Source: Streptomyces verrucosisporus
Lineage (GTDB): Bacteria > Actinomycetota > Actinomycetes > Streptomycetales > Streptomycetaceae
Assembly (NCBI RefSeq): GCF_017114865.1
Contig: NZ_JADEYH010000004.1
Span: forward strand, 1-64,000
Direction: 5' to 3'
DNA: 64,000 nucleotides
The position numbers and the translations under genes were made by a program. Under the pieces are notes generated by a model. It ran no database searches. It saw nothing but the letters and a program-made list of their open reading frames with translations, and was not told where the DNA came from. Positions 22,107 through 31,027 of this stretch are shown here, one piece after another (the stretch's first letter is position 1; each line of letters begins with the position of its first letter).

Positions 22107-24296
22107 GTGAGCGATCCCCGAACCCAGCGGCGCACACCGTCCGACGCCACCCCGGACACGCCGGGCACACCGGCCGCGCCGGACACCCCCGCCCGTACAC
22201 CGGGCAGCAGCCGCCGCAGCGTCCTGCGCGCCACCGCCGCGACGGCCGGGCTCGGCCTCGCCGGGCTCCCCGCGGCCGCGGCCCACGCCGCCGCAGGCCC
22301 CACCGCCGTCCGTACCACCGCCACCGGGCAGGCCGATGCCGCGGGAGCCGGCTCCTACCAGGTGGGACGCGGCATCGCGGACGCCACCGGCGAGGTGGCC
22401 GAGGTCGGCATGATGGGCTACGGGCGCACCGACCAGCAGGCCCAGGGCCTGCACAACCGGCTGCGGGCCCGCGCCTTCGTCATCGCCGACCGGGCCGGGG
22501 ACGGGAGCGCCGGGGAGCGGGTGGCCCTCGTCGTGGTCGACTCCCCCATGATCTTCTCCAGCGTGCACCAGGCGGTGCTGCGCGCCCTGGACGAGCGGTA
22601 CGGCGGCCTCTACAACGCCCGCAACACCATGATCACCGCCACCCACACCCACGCCGGGCCGGGCGGCTACTCCCACCACCTGCTCTACAACATCACCACG
22701 CTCGGCTTCCACGCCAAGACCTTCGACGCGGTCGTGCGCGGCATCGTGGAGGCCGTGGGCCGGGCCCACGCCGATCTGGCGCCTTCCGAACTCGCCCTCT
22801 CCCATGGGGAGTTGCGCGGAGCCAGCGTCAACCGCTCCCGCACCGCCTTCGAGCGCAACCCGGCCGACGTCAGAGCCCACTTCCCCGACGCCGTCGACCC
22901 GCTCACCACGCTGCTGCGGATCGAGCGGCAGGGGCGGCTGGTGGGCGCGGTCAACTGGTTCGCCACCCACTGCACCAGCATGTCCGGCGACAACCGGCTC
23001 ATCAGCGCCGACAACAAGGGATACGCCGCCTACCACTGGGAGCGCGAGGTGGCGGGCGCGGACTATCTGGCCGACGACGCACCCGAGTTGATCACCGCCT
23101 TCGCGCAGACCAACGCCGGCGACATGTCCCCCAACCCCGACCTGGAGCCGCCCACCACGCCGGAGGACTTCGAGCGCACCCGGGCCAACGGTCTGCTCCA
23201 GTACCAGGCCGCCGCACGGCAGTTGGACCGGCCCGGCACCCGGCTGTCGGGCGGCGTGGACTCCCGGCTGGTGTACGTGGACCTCTCCGACGTCACCGTG
23301 GGGCCGGAGTTCACCGGCGACGGGCGCACCCACAGGACCGCCAGGCCGGCCGTCGGCGCGGCCATGGCGGCGGGCAGCACGGAGGACGGGCCGGCCTTCC
23401 CCGGCTTCTCCGAGGGCGAGAACCCCTTCTGGGACGCCATCTCCGACTCGGTGGTCTACACCGTCTCGCCGGAGCTGCGCGACGCCCACGCGCCCAAGGC
23501 GATCGCCGTGCCCATCGGGGAGATGAACCGGGTCTACCCCTGGGTGCAGGAGATCGTCCCCGTGCAGCTGGTGCGGATCGGCCGCCTGTACCTGATCGGC
23601 GTCCCCGGCGAGGTCACCATCGCGGCGGGGCTGCGGCTGCGGCGCACCGTCGCACAGGCCACCGGCGCGGACCTGGACGACGTACTGGTGGCGGGCTACG
23701 CCAACTCCTACTTCCACTACCTCACCACCCCCGAGGAGTACGACGCCCAGCACTACGAGGGCGGCAGCACCCTCTTCGGCCGCTGGCAACTGCCCGCGAT
23801 CCAGCAGGTCTCGGCGGAGCTGGCCCGTGCAATGCGCGAGGGGCGGGCGCTGCCGGCCGGCCCGGAGCCGCCCGACCTGTCCGCCGCGCCGCTCGCCCTC
23901 CAGCCGCCGATCGTGCTGGACGCCCCGCGGATCGGGCGCTCGTTCGGTGACGTGCTGAGCCAGCCGCGCGAGGGCTACCGGGCCGGTGAGCGGGTCACGG
24001 CGGTGTTCGCCGGCGCCCATCCCGGCAACGACCTGCACCGGGGCAGCACCTATCTGCGGGTGGAGCGGTACGAGGACGGGGTGTGGCGCACGGTCGCCGA
24101 CGACGGCGACTGGTCGACGGCCTTCCGCTGGGAGCGCGACGGGATCGCCGCCTCGAAGGTGACCGTCACCTGGGACGTGCCCGCCGGCGCCGCCCCCGGC
24201 CGCTACCGCGTCCGCTACCACGGCGACGCCAAGCCCCTGGTGGGCGGCGCCCGTTCCTTCTCCGGCACCACGCGCACGTTCACCGTGCTGGCCTGA
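22107..24296 (+). CDS. Secreted neutral/alkaline ceramidase
   Basis: A 729-aa exported enzyme that hydrolyses the N-acyl bond of ceramide. A Tat-type signal (SSRRSVLRATAATAGLGLAG, from residue 34) ends near the AHA site at about 61. The catalytic domain shows NTMITATHTHAGPGG (zinc His around 180-182), 'WFATHCTSMSGDN', and 'NAGDMSPNPD', which carries the nucleophile Ser. The C-terminal approx. 150 residues form the immunoglobulin-like domain of this family. GTG 22107 follows GAGGAG. Likely substrates are host or fungal sphingolipids. The next gene is an AraC regulator that may control it. Confidence 0.92.
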   Translation: MSDPRTQRRTPSDATPDTPGTPAAPDTPARTPGSSRRSVLRATAATAGLGLAGLPAAAAHAAAGPTAVRTTATGQADAAGAGSYQVGRGIADATGEVAEVGMMGYGRTDQQAQGLHNRLRARAFVIADRAGDGSAGERVALVVVDSPMIFSSVHQAVLRALDERYGGLYNARNTMITATHTHAGPGGYSHHLLYNITTLGFHAKTFDAVVRGIVEAVGRAHADLAPSELALSHGELRGASVNRSRTAFERNPADVRAHFPDAVDPLTTLLRIERQGRLVGAVNWFATHCTSMSGDNRLISADNKGYAAYHWEREVAGADYLADDAPELITAFAQTNAGDMSPNPDLEPPTTPEDFERTRANGLLQYQAAARQLDRPGTRLSGGVDSRLVYVDLSDVTVGPEFTGDGRTHRTARPAVGAAMAAGSTEDGPAFPGFSEGENPFWDAISDSVVYTVSPELRDAHAPKAIAVPIGEMNRVYPWVQEIVPVQLVRIGRLYLIGVPGEVTIAAGLRLRRTVAQATGADLDDVLVAGYANSYFHYLTTPEEYDAQHYEGGSTLFGRWQLPAIQQVSAELARAMREGRALPAGPEPPDLSAAPLALQPPIVLDAPRIGRSFGDVLSQPREGYRAGERVTAVFAGAHPGNDLHRGSTYLRVERYEDGVWRTVADDGDWSTAFRWERDGIAASKVTVTWDVPAGAAPGRYRVRYHGDAKPLVGGARSFSGTTRTFTVLA

Positions 24297-24367
24297 TCCT
24301 TCCCGGTGGCCGGGCGTCCCGCACTATGCTCCACCGGGCCGCCCGGCCCGCCGGGGAGGTGGGTGGA

Positions 24368-25279
24368 GTGACGTACGAGCCGGTACCGCTGCACCGGCTG
24401 GAGGTGCCCGCGCCGAACGAACTGCCGTTCGCCATCGGCTCCTTCGACACCATCGGGCCGCTGTCACGCGCCGGCTTCCCGCACCGGCACGTCTTCCACG
24501 AGATCGTGTACGTCACCAGCGGCCGCGGCACGCATGTGGTGGACGCGGTGCCGTGGCGGCTGAGCCCGCCGAACCTCTGCGCGGTCACTCCCGGGCAGGT
24601 GCACCACTGGCGCGGGGTCTCGGGCCTGAACGGCTGGGTGGTGCTGTTCACCGACGACTTCCTGCTGGAGCACCCGGAGGACCGCGAGACGCTGCGGGGC
24701 CTGCGTGAGCGGCCGTGGCTGCGGCCGCCGCGCGACGAGGCGGTGCGGCTCTCGGCGCTGCTGCGGGAGATGGACCGGGAGTACCGCGCCCGGGGCGAGG
24801 GATTCGCCTCCGTCCTCCAGTCCTATCTGCACGTCCTCCTCGTCCGCGCGAGCCGGCTGCCCGGCGGCGGCCCGCCCGCCGCCGCGGCCGGGCCGGAGGG
24901 CGGACGGGCCTCCGAGGCGGCCCGGAAGTTCGGCCGGCTACTGGAGGAGCCGGAGGCGGGACGGCTGTCGGTGCGCGAGTGCGCGGCGCGGCTGGGAGTG
25001 TCGGCCGGCCATCTGAACGAGACGGTCAAGCGGGCCACCGGGCGCACCCCGGGAGAGCTTCTGCGGCGAGCGCGGGTGCTGGAGGCCAAACGGCTGCTGA
25101 CGGGGACGGGGATGACGGTGGGCCAGGTGGCCCGGCGGACAGGCTTCGCCGATCCGGCGTACTTCTGCCGCTTCTTCCGCCGGGAGACCGGTGTCACCCC
25201 CGGCGCCTTCCGCAGCGGGGCGGGGGCGGACGGCGGGGCGGACCGGGGCGGGGCCGGAGCGAATCACCACGACCGCTGA
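24368..25279 (+). CDS. AraC-family transcriptional regulator
   Basis: A 303-aa protein. The N-terminal cupin-like domain (PHRHVFHEIVYVTSGRGTHVVD, VTPGQVHHWRGV) should bind a small ligand. The C-terminal double helix-turn-helix is SVRECAARLGVSAGHLNETVKRATGRTP and MTVGQVARRTGFADPAYFCRFFRRETG. GTG 24368 follows GGGGAGGTGGG; ATG 24326 is a longer option. It lies 71 bases after the ceramidase and 91 bases before the dioxygenase, so either may be its target. Confidence 0.9.
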   Translation: MTYEPVPLHRLEVPAPNELPFAIGSFDTIGPLSRAGFPHRHVFHEIVYVTSGRGTHVVDAVPWRLSPPNLCAVTPGQVHHWRGVSGLNGWVVLFTDDFLLEHPEDRETLRGLRERPWLRPPRDEAVRLSALLREMDREYRARGEGFASVLQSYLHVLLVRASRLPGGGPPAAAAGPEGGRASEAARKFGRLLEEPEAGRLSVRECAARLGVSAGHLNETVKRATGRTPGELLRRARVLEAKRLLTGTGMTVGQVARRTGFADPAYFCRFFRRETGVTPGAFRSGAGADGGADRGGAGANHHDR

Positions 25280-25370
25280 GTTCTGTCCATCGCCTCCGCT
25301 CGGGCACCCACATAGGTTCAGACCTGCTCGCGAAAGGTCCATACCACATTCCCCGACAGCAGGAGAAACC

Positions 25371-26240
25371 GTGGAAGACCACCACACCCCCCGCCCCGGA
25401 GCCGGCTCCGGGGCGGCCTCCGGGTCCGGCCCCGGCTCCGGGCCGCGCCCCATCAGCCGCAAGAGCGTGCTCAAGGGGGCGCTGCTGGCCGCTCCCCTGC
25501 CGCTGCTCGTCGGCGGTGCGCCGGCCCTGGCCCGCACCCTGCGGCCGTCGTCCGCCGGCGAGCAGCTCCCGCTCACCCCGTACTGCGACGACGGGGACGA
25601 CCCCACACCGCCGCAGATGGAGGGCCCGTACTTCAAGCCGAACTCGCCGCGCCGCACCTCACTGGTCGACGCGGGCACCCGGGGCACACGGCTGACCGTC
25701 AGCGGCTACGTGTTCGGCCGGGCCTGCCAGCCGATCGCGGACGTGCTGCTGGACTTCTGGCAGGCGGACGCGGACGGCGCCTACGACAACACCGGCCACC
25801 GGTTCCGAGGCCACCAGTACACCGACGCGCGGGGGGCGTTCGAACTCACCACGATCGTCCCCGGCCTGTATCCGGGCCGCACCCGGCACATCCACGTCAA
25901 GGCGCAGGCGCCGGGCCGTCCCGTGCTGACCACCCAGCTCTACTTCCCGGGCGAGCCGCGCAACGGCACCGACGCGATCTTCGACCCCGCGCTGCTGATG
26001 AACGTGCGGACGGCCGGCTCGGCGAAGGAGGCGACGTTCGACTTCGTCCTCGACGTCTCCCAGACGCCGCCGCCCACCCCGCCCCCGGACGGCCCCGGCG
26101 GCACCTGGCGCGCGGGGGTGAATTACGGGGCCGGGGACCGGGTGGAGTACGGCGGAGCCTCCTACACCTGCCTCCAGGCGCATCTGTCCCAGACCGGCTG
26201 GGAGCCGCCGAACACCCCGGCCCTGTGGCGGCGGGCCTGA
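25371..26240 (+). CDS. Secreted intradiol ring-cleavage dioxygenase with C-terminal CBM5/12
   Basis: A 289-aa enzyme. A Tat-like signal with RK instead of RR (SRKSVLKGALLAAPLPLL, about residue 29) leads to an intradiol dioxygenase domain. The predicted Fe(III) ligands are Tyr138, Tyr167, His173 and His175 (DGAYDN, YPGRTRHIHVK). A Pro-rich linker and a CBM5/12 module (243-289) follow. The architecture matches the cellulose-degrading Streptomyces SACTE_2871 type, which cleaves catechols from lignin while bound to polysaccharide. GTG 25371 follows AGGAG. The gene ends at a strong bidirectional terminator. Confidence 0.9.
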   Translation: MEDHHTPRPGAGSGAASGSGPGSGPRPISRKSVLKGALLAAPLPLLVGGAPALARTLRPSSAGEQLPLTPYCDDGDDPTPPQMEGPYFKPNSPRRTSLVDAGTRGTRLTVSGYVFGRACQPIADVLLDFWQADADGAYDNTGHRFRGHQYTDARGAFELTTIVPGLYPGRTRHIHVKAQAPGRPVLTTQLYFPGEPRNGTDAIFDPALLMNVRTAGSAKEATFDFVLDVSQTPPPTPPPDGPGGTWRAGVNYGAGDRVEYGGASYTCLQAHLSQTGWEPPNTPALWRRA

Positions 26241-26276
26241 TCCCCACCGCCTGATCCCCGCCCGCCGGGTCTCGTC

Positions 26277-26315
26277 GCCCGGGCCCGTCACCGGAACCCG
26301 GTGGTGGGCCCGGGC
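26277..26315. terminator. Bidirectional terminator between convergent genes
   Basis: An 18-bp stem (GCCCGGGCCC..CACCGG at 26277-26294, mirrored at 26298-26315, two central G-U pairs in RNA) with a 3-base loop. It lies between the dioxygenase and the convergent hypothetical gene. Confidence 0.7.
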
Positions 26316-26319
26316 GTGG

Positions 26320-26955
26320 TCAGTCGGCCGCCGCGGCCCCGGTGCTCGGACCCCGGTGGGATCCGAGGCAGGCCAGGAGTCCGTCGCGGTGCAGTCCGGC
26401 GACCGGCTCCATCAGGTCGGGGTGGCGCAGCAGGGGCGCGGCATCCCGGTCGAGCCCGTCGGGAGCGGCCAGCCTCCGGAAGTCGACCGCCGGCCCCCGC
26501 GCGTGCTCGCTGCGCAGGGCGCCGGCCACCGCCTCCTCCACCAGATCCGGCGAGGTCAACAGGCAGGCCGCCCAGCTGGCGAGGACCTCGTCCACCCAGG
26601 TGCGCCAGGCGCTCCCCGTCTCGCCGGGCTCGCGCGGCACGGGGATCCACGGCAGTCCGGCGGACGCGCCGCCGGGGTCGTCAAAGATGCCGGAGCCGCC
26701 GGAATCGCCGGAGCCGGCCTGCTCCGGGGCCGCAGCGCCGGTGATCCGGTCCAGCCGCAGGGCGCCACCCGGCCCGGCGACCGCCACCAGCGCGGCGTCC
26801 AGCGGCGTCGGATAGCGCAGCCAGGCCGCGACCGTGACCGCCTGGCGCGCCTGCGCCTCGGCCAGGGAGGCGCTGAGCACGCCGCCGGCGGTCGGGTAGG
26901 CACGGACCAGCCACCGGGTGGTGGCGGCTATGACGGAGGAGAGATCAGCAGACAC
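26320..26955 (-). CDS. Hypothetical actinobacterial protein
   Basis: A 211-aa soluble protein I cannot assign. It begins MSADLSSVIAATTRWLVRAYPTAGG and is Ala/Leu-rich. It has a middle acidic Gly-rich linker (GSGDSGGSGIFDDPGG), then a helical part with conserved Trp (SAWRTWVDEVLASWAACLL) and an Asp/Arg-rich end. GTG 26955 is chosen because the upstream frame is Pro/Gly/Arg-rich and unlike protein. An AT-rich patch upstream (around 26985-27010) is a plausible promoter. Confidence 0.55.
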   Translation of the reverse strand: MSADLSSVIAATTRWLVRAYPTAGGVLSASLAEAQARQAVTVAAWLRYPTPLDAALVAVAGPGGALRLDRITGAAAPEQAGSGDSGGSGIFDDPGGASAGLPWIPVPREPGETGSAWRTWVDEVLASWAACLLTSPDLVEEAVAGALRSEHARGPAVDFRRLAAPDGLDRDAAPLLRHPDLMEPVAGLHRDGLLACLGSHRGPSTGAAAAD

Positions 26956-27119
26956 CTTGGTCCCGCATTTCGGAAGAGCGGATTCCGGTATTCGGTACCC
27001 CGATGGTAACGAGCCCCCGCCCGGGCCGCCGGGGTGAATTGCGCCACCGGGCGCCCGGCGGCGCGCGGGGCACCGCACCGGGAGGCGGATCAGGAAGCAG
27101 GGCGCGCGTAGGGGGTCTC

Positions 27120-27180
27120 GTCACCGGCCGTGCGCCGGGCTACGGTGACCTGTGACAGCCGCGCCCCCGGTGGTGACAGC
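27120..27180 (+). promoter_or_regulatory. Repeat-rich promoter region of the zinc-ribbon pair
   Basis: GTCACCG (27120-27126) and CGGTGAC (27143-27149) form an inverted repeat around a possible -10 TACGGT (27141-27146). GTGACAGC occurs twice (27152-27159 and 27173-27180), 21 bases apart, i.e. two helical turns. This spacing suits tandem regulator binding. The TTG start follows 50 bases later. Confidence 0.4.
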
Positions 27181-27229
27181 ACCGGCGGCGCGGGCGGCCA
27201 GGCAGGGTACGGCGGAAGGGGAACTGCCG

Positions 27230-27313
27230 TTGAACTGCACCACATGCGGAGCCACCGTGATCCAGGGCCCCGACGGGCGCTGGTCATGCGGCAACTGCGG
27301 AGCCACCGGATGA
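27230..27313 (+). CDS. 27-aa zinc-ribbon miniprotein (TTG start)
   Basis: TTG 27230 opens MNCTTCGATVIQGPDGRWSC-GNCGATG and stops at 27313. The two CxxC pairs, at residues 3-6 and 20-23, form a complete four-Cys zinc ribbon. GGAAGGGGAA sits 7 nt upstream. The stop overlaps the next start (ATGA at 27310-27313), so it is translated first and coupled to the second zinc ribbon. Function is unknown. Its being one of a coupled pair argues against chance. Confidence 0.5.
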   Translation: MNCTTCGATVIQGPDGRWSCGNCGATG

Positions 27314-27465
27314 CCCCATCGCACTCCGACGTCCCGGCGCCCGACGTGGCCGTGATGCACTGCGCGCAGTGCGGCTGGTCGGTCCAGGAGGGGCCGCACG
27401 GCGGCTATGTGTGCACCCAGTGCTTCCACACCGTCGAGCCGCCGCTGGGCCTCGGCAGGGGCTGA
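27310..27465 (+). CDS. 51-aa zinc-ribbon protein
   Basis: ATG 27310 starts MTPSHSDVPAPDVAVMHCAQ; CxxC pairs at residues 18-21 and 35-38 (HCAQCGWSVQEG, YVCTQCFHTVE) form a treble-clef/zinc-ribbon-like knuckle. Third codon positions are GC-rich. No partner is identified; such miniproteins can bind nucleic acid or subunits of larger complexes. It is coupled to the 27-aa protein upstream. Confidence 0.6.
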   Translation: MTPSHSDVPAPDVAVMHCAQCGWSVQEGPHGGYVCTQCFHTVEPPLGLGRG

Positions 27466-27492
27466 GCCGGGGCCGCCCGCCCCGTGTAAGCC

Positions 27493-28665
27493 TCAACCGC
27501 CCCCGCGCGCCCGGGGCACGCGCGGCACCGTGCTGTGCGGAGCGGGCCGCCGTGCGGCGCGGGGCGGGCCGGGTACCGCGGCCAGGACGTGCTCCGGCGA
27601 CCCGTCCGGCAGGCCGTCCGCGGCGTCCGCACGGCCGGGCGTACGGCCCGGCGCCGGCACACCGGAGGGCTCGGCGACGGACGGCGCCGGGCCGGGTCCG
27701 CCCTCCGGCGGGGGGAGCAGCGCACCGCCGTGGCGCAGCAGCCACCAGCGGTAGGCCGGGCTGGCCCAGGCGACCTCGGCGTAGGCGGCCATGAGATCGG
27801 CTCGCAGGCCGCCGATCTCGGCCGCCGGCGGGCTGTCCGACCGGCAGGCCAGTAACAGCCGTACCGCCAGCGGGTCGTCGCGCAGCGGGCGGATGACCAT
27901 TCCCTGGCGCTGCTGCGAGACGGGCTGGCACACGCTCACCGCCTCGCCCCCGGCGATCAGCGCCGCGGCGGTGGTGTTGTCGGGCACGTGGACCATGCGC
28001 GGGTTCAGTCCGGCGGTCGCGAAGGCACGGCGTGTGGCGGCCCACTCCCCGTCCGCCGTGAAGTCGACGATCCACTGGTCGTCGGCGAGATCGGCCATGT
28101 CCACCACCCGGCGGCCGGCCTGGGGATGGGTCTCGGGCAGGGCGATGAACTGCGGTTCCCTGGCGACCAGGACGTGCTGTTCCACCCCTGGCGGGAAGCG
28201 CAGCGGGAAGCCCTCCGGCTCGTGGACGAACGCCACGTCCACCTGCCCGTCGGCGACCGTCTGGAGCAGCGAGTTGGCCGAGACGTCGATGTGGAGCCCG
28301 GTCCCCGCGCCGGGGTAGCGGACCCGGAGTCTGCGCACCCATCCGGCCACGGCGCGGCTGGCCGTGCTGCCGACCCGCAGCCGCGCCCCTCCGTCCAGCG
28401 CCGCCGCGCTCCTCGCCTCGCTCACCAGGGCCGCCATGTCGGCGACGATCGGGCGCGCGCGGCAGAGCACGGACCGCCCCAGGGCCGTGGGACGGCTGCC
28501 CGTCCGCTCCCGGGTGAACAGCCGCCCGCCGATGGCGTTCTCGATACGGCGCAGCTGTGTGGTCAGGGAGGGCTGGCTCATGCCCAGGCGCAGCGCCGCC
28601 TTGCGGACGCTGCCGGCGTCGGCGATGGCGCACAGCACACGCAGATGCCTCACGTCGAGCTCCAC
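27493..28665 (-). CDS. LysR-family regulator of snapalysin (SnpR/MprR type)
   Basis: A 390-aa LysR protein. Its winged helix is MELDVRHLRVLCAIADAGSV / RKAALRLGMSQPSLTTQLRR, followed by the two-lobed effector domain to about residue 300. A Pro/Gly/Ala-rich tail of about 85 residues is unusual in length. It is divergent from snapalysin, the classical arrangement for the activator of the small neutral protease gene in Streptomyces. GTG 28665 lies 6 nt after TATCCT (28677-28672, minus strand), so the mRNA is probably leaderless. Confidence 0.88.
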   Translation of the reverse strand: MELDVRHLRVLCAIADAGSVRKAALRLGMSQPSLTTQLRRIENAIGGRLFTRERTGSRPTALGRSVLCRARPIVADMAALVSEARSAAALDGGARLRVGSTASRAVAGWVRRLRVRYPGAGTGLHIDVSANSLLQTVADGQVDVAFVHEPEGFPLRFPPGVEQHVLVAREPQFIALPETHPQAGRRVVDMADLADDQWIVDFTADGEWAATRRAFATAGLNPRMVHVPDNTTAAALIAGGEAVSVCQPVSQQRQGMVIRPLRDDPLAVRLLLACRSDSPPAAEIGGLRADLMAAYAEVAWASPAYRWWLLRHGGALLPPPEGGPGPAPSVAEPSGVPAPGRTPGRADAADGLPDGSPEHVLAAVPGPPRAARRPAPHSTVPRVPRARGGG

Positions 28666-28983
28666 ACCTGGAGGATAACGACGCCCCAACAGGCGGCACC
28701 AGCCGTCCAAACGCCGCCGAAACGGCATGCCCGGCGTTCCCGGCGCGCGGGTCGGGCCGCCTCCGGCCGTTCCGGCGGGCCCCCGGCACACCTTCCCGCG
28801 CCGGGAGACCGGGCGGTGCGATCACGGGTGATAGTCCGGCGCTATCGCCGGTTGGCATCATCCCGGCGGCGCGGAGGTCGAACACAATCCTGACTGACCG
28901 AAGTTCCTCCGCCGGACCCGGCCCCCCACAGGTTCCGTATCAGGTTCCGCACCCGGGTTCACCGACGAGAAGGAGACCCCCAC
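28666..28983. other. 318-bp divergent control region of the LysR regulator and snapalysin
   Basis: No gene is seen. The region contains the leaderless LysR promoter at 28672-28677, a long GC-rich stretch, the LysR-type palindrome at 28830-28846, and the snapalysin ribosome-binding site (AAGGAG) just before 28984. Confidence 0.6.
28830..28846. promoter_or_regulatory. LysR-type operator (T-N11-A) between lysR and snpA
   Basis: GATAG (28830-28834), 7-base spacer, CTATC (28842-28846). T28832 and A28844 make the T-N11-A core of LysR boxes. It lies about 140 bases upstream of snapalysin. Confidence 0.5.
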
Positions 28984-29640
28984 ATGAAGTCCTCCAGAGC
29001 GGCCCTGGCCGCGGCGCTCGGCCTGGGCACGGCCCTGGCCCTGACCGCGGTGCCGGCCTCCGCGGCCCCCTCCCAGGCCGACCGGCTCCCCGCCTCGGTC
29101 GCCGCGTACTCCGGCTCCGCCGCCGACCAGGCCAACACCAGGGCCTTCTTCGAGGCCGTGTTGGAGTCCGCGCTGTCCAAGCAGCGTGCCACGGGGGCAC
29201 AGGCCGTCACGGTCGTCTACGACGCCAGCCGGGCTCCCTCGTTCGCCACCGAGATATCCCGCAGCGCCCAGATCTGGAACTCCTCGGTCAGCAACGTGCG
29301 CCTGGTCTCGGGCAGCAACGCCGACTTCCGGTACTACGAGGGCAACGACTCGCGCGGCTCCTACGCCAGCACCGACGGCCGCGGCAACGGCTACATCTTC
29401 CTGGACTACCGGCAGAACCAGGTCTACAACTCCACCCGCGTCACCTCGCACGAGACCGGCCACGTGCTGGGCCTGCGGGACAACTACTCCGGGCCGTGCA
29501 GCGAGCTGATGTCCGGCGGCGGCCCCGGCCCGTCCTGCACCAACGCCTACCCCAACGCCGCCGAGCGCAGCCGGGTCAACCAGATCTGGTCGTACGGCCT
29601 GAGCGCCTTCCAGAAGGAGTCCACCGCCAAGGCCCGCTGA
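28984..29640 (+). CDS. snpA: Snapalysin (small neutral metalloprotease)
   Basis: A 218-aa secreted endopeptidase of the metzincin-like M7 family. The signal peptide (residues 1-27) ends at ASA-AP; a short propeptide follows. The zinc site [11 protein letters not shown] at 156-166 is the complete HExxHxxGxxD motif. Paired Cys near the end (CSELM...SCTN) probably form a disulfide. AAGGAG precedes ATG 28984. Known family members prefer aromatic P1' residues and act on milk and other proteins. Control by the divergent LysR regulator is likely. Confidence 0.94.
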   Translation: MKSSRAALAAALGLGTALALTAVPASAAPSQADRLPASVAAYSGSAADQANTRAFFEAVLESALSKQRATGAQAVTVVYDASRAPSFATEISRSAQIWNSSVSNVRLVSGSNADFRYYEGNDSRGSYASTDGRGNGYIFLDYRQNQVYNSTRVTSHETGHVLGLRDNYSGPCSELMSGGGPGPSCTNAYPNAAERSRVNQIWSYGLSAFQKESTAKAR

Positions 29641-29652
29641 CGACGGTGCCGT

Positions 29653-29678
29653 CGTCCGGTGAGCCGCCTCACCGGACG
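29653..29678. terminator. Hairpin after snapalysin
   Basis: Perfect 11-bp arms CGTCCGGTGAG (29653-29663) and CTCACCGGACG (29668-29678) with a 4-nt loop, 13 bases after the stop; the opposing dehydrogenase gene ends at 29869. Confidence 0.7.
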
Positions 29679-29868
29679 GCGGCCGACCGGCGCGGCCGCC
29701 CGCCGGCCCGGCGTTTTTCTCCCCCCACGGACGCCGGTCCGGCGGCCCCGCTCCGGCGCCGGGCAGGAGAGACGAGACCCTGCCCGGCGCCGGCGCCCAC
29801 CTTCCGCACGGCCCGTACCGCCGAAACCCCGTCGGCACACCCCGCGCAGAGGCCTCGCCGGCGCCGCG

Positions 29869-30879
29869 TCAGGGGCGCAGGATCAGCCGGACCGGGTTGC
29901 CCTCCTTGCGCAGCAGCCGGTCCACCGCCTCCCGTGCCTCCGCCAGCGGCAGCACCCCGCTGACCGACCGCGAGAACTCCACCCGGTGCCGCCGCACCAG
30001 TTCGACGAGCTGCACCACATGCTCGTCGGAGGAGCCGTAGTGGCCCAGCACCTGCTGCTGGAAGTAGCTGAAGGCGGTGCCGTCGGTGATGGTCAGCGGC
30101 CTGTCGGTGAGCCCGACCAGCACCAGCCTGCCGCCCTGCCCCAGGCAGCGCACCGCCTGCTCCCGCACCGCCGGCACCCCGGCGAAGTCGAAGGCGACGG
30201 CCAGCCCGGCCCCGCCGGTCTCCCCCCGCACCCGGGCGGGCAGTTCGGGGTCGTCCGAGGAGAGGGCCAGGTCGGCGCCGAAGGCCAGGGCCCGCTCACG
30301 CGCCTCGGGCAGGGGGTCGACAGCGATGATCGGCGCGGCGCCCACCAGGCGCAGCAGCTGCACGCCGTGCACGCCCAGACCACCCGCGCCCCAGACGCCG
30401 GCCGGACGCGCGGGCTCGGTGCGGGCGGTGGCGGTGATGGCGGCCCACGGGGTGGACACCGCGTCCGGGATGATCGCGGCCTGCTCGAAGGGCAGCTCGT
30501 CCGGGATCCGCACCAGCGTCGACCCGGCCGCCACCGCGTACTCGGCCCAGCCCCCGTCGTAGTCCACGCCGCGGGTCCACACCACCCCGTCCCGTTCCTC
30601 CCCGGCCTGGAGCAGAACGCGCTGCCCCGGCCGCCACCGGGTCACGCCCGCGCCCGGCTCGGCGACGACGCCCGCGACCTCGTGGCCGAGGGTGACGGTG
30701 TCCCCGGACAGGTACAGCGGGGTGAGCGTGCCGTCGATCAGGTGTACGTCCGACAGGCAGACCCCCGCGGCCTCCACCTTGACCAGCACCTCCCCCGGCC
30801 CCGGGCGCGGGGTGGGCACCTCCTCCACCGAGAAGGCGCGCGTCTTCACGTCCAGCCGTCCGGCGAGCACGGTGACCAC
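29869..30879 (-). CDS. Zinc-type alcohol dehydrogenase-like (MDR) oxidoreductase
   Basis: A 336-aa cytosolic MDR enzyme. The catalytic-zinc region reads AAGVCLSDVHLIDG and GHEVAGVV; the Rossmann fingerprint is GAGGLGVHGVQLL. The four-Cys structural zinc loop of classical ADHs is absent (GEERDGVVWTRG). Substrate is unknown; alcohols or aldehydes are expected. GTG 30879 has GGGAG 5-7 nt upstream. It follows the hydroquinone reductase gene by 148 bases on the same strand. Confidence 0.88.
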   Translation of the reverse strand: MVTVLAGRLDVKTRAFSVEEVPTPRPGPGEVLVKVEAAGVCLSDVHLIDGTLTPLYLSGDTVTLGHEVAGVVAEPGAGVTRWRPGQRVLLQAGEERDGVVWTRGVDYDGGWAEYAVAAGSTLVRIPDELPFEQAAIIPDAVSTPWAAITATARTEPARPAGVWGAGGLGVHGVQLLRLVGAAPIIAVDPLPEARERALAFGADLALSSDDPELPARVRGETGGAGLAVAFDFAGVPAVREQAVRCLGQGGRLVLVGLTDRPLTITDGTAFSYFQQQVLGHYGSSDEHVVQLVELVRRHRVEFSRSVSGVLPLAEAREAVDRLLRKEGNPVRLILRP

Positions 30880-31027
30880 CTGTCTCCCGCATCGGTGCCT
30901 GCGTTTCTCCTTGCGTTCCCGCCGGGGTACCCGCGCCGGAGACGGGGAATGCGGCCCGGCCGGTGGTTTCGCACCGTGCCCGCGTTCCCGGTCCCGGACA
31001 CGGCCCCGCCTGCGGTCCCGGCCCGGA

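Noticed and set aside
22083..24221. 712-codon minus-strand open frame
   Set aside because: Antisense to the ceramidase, whose catalytic motifs are unmistakable.
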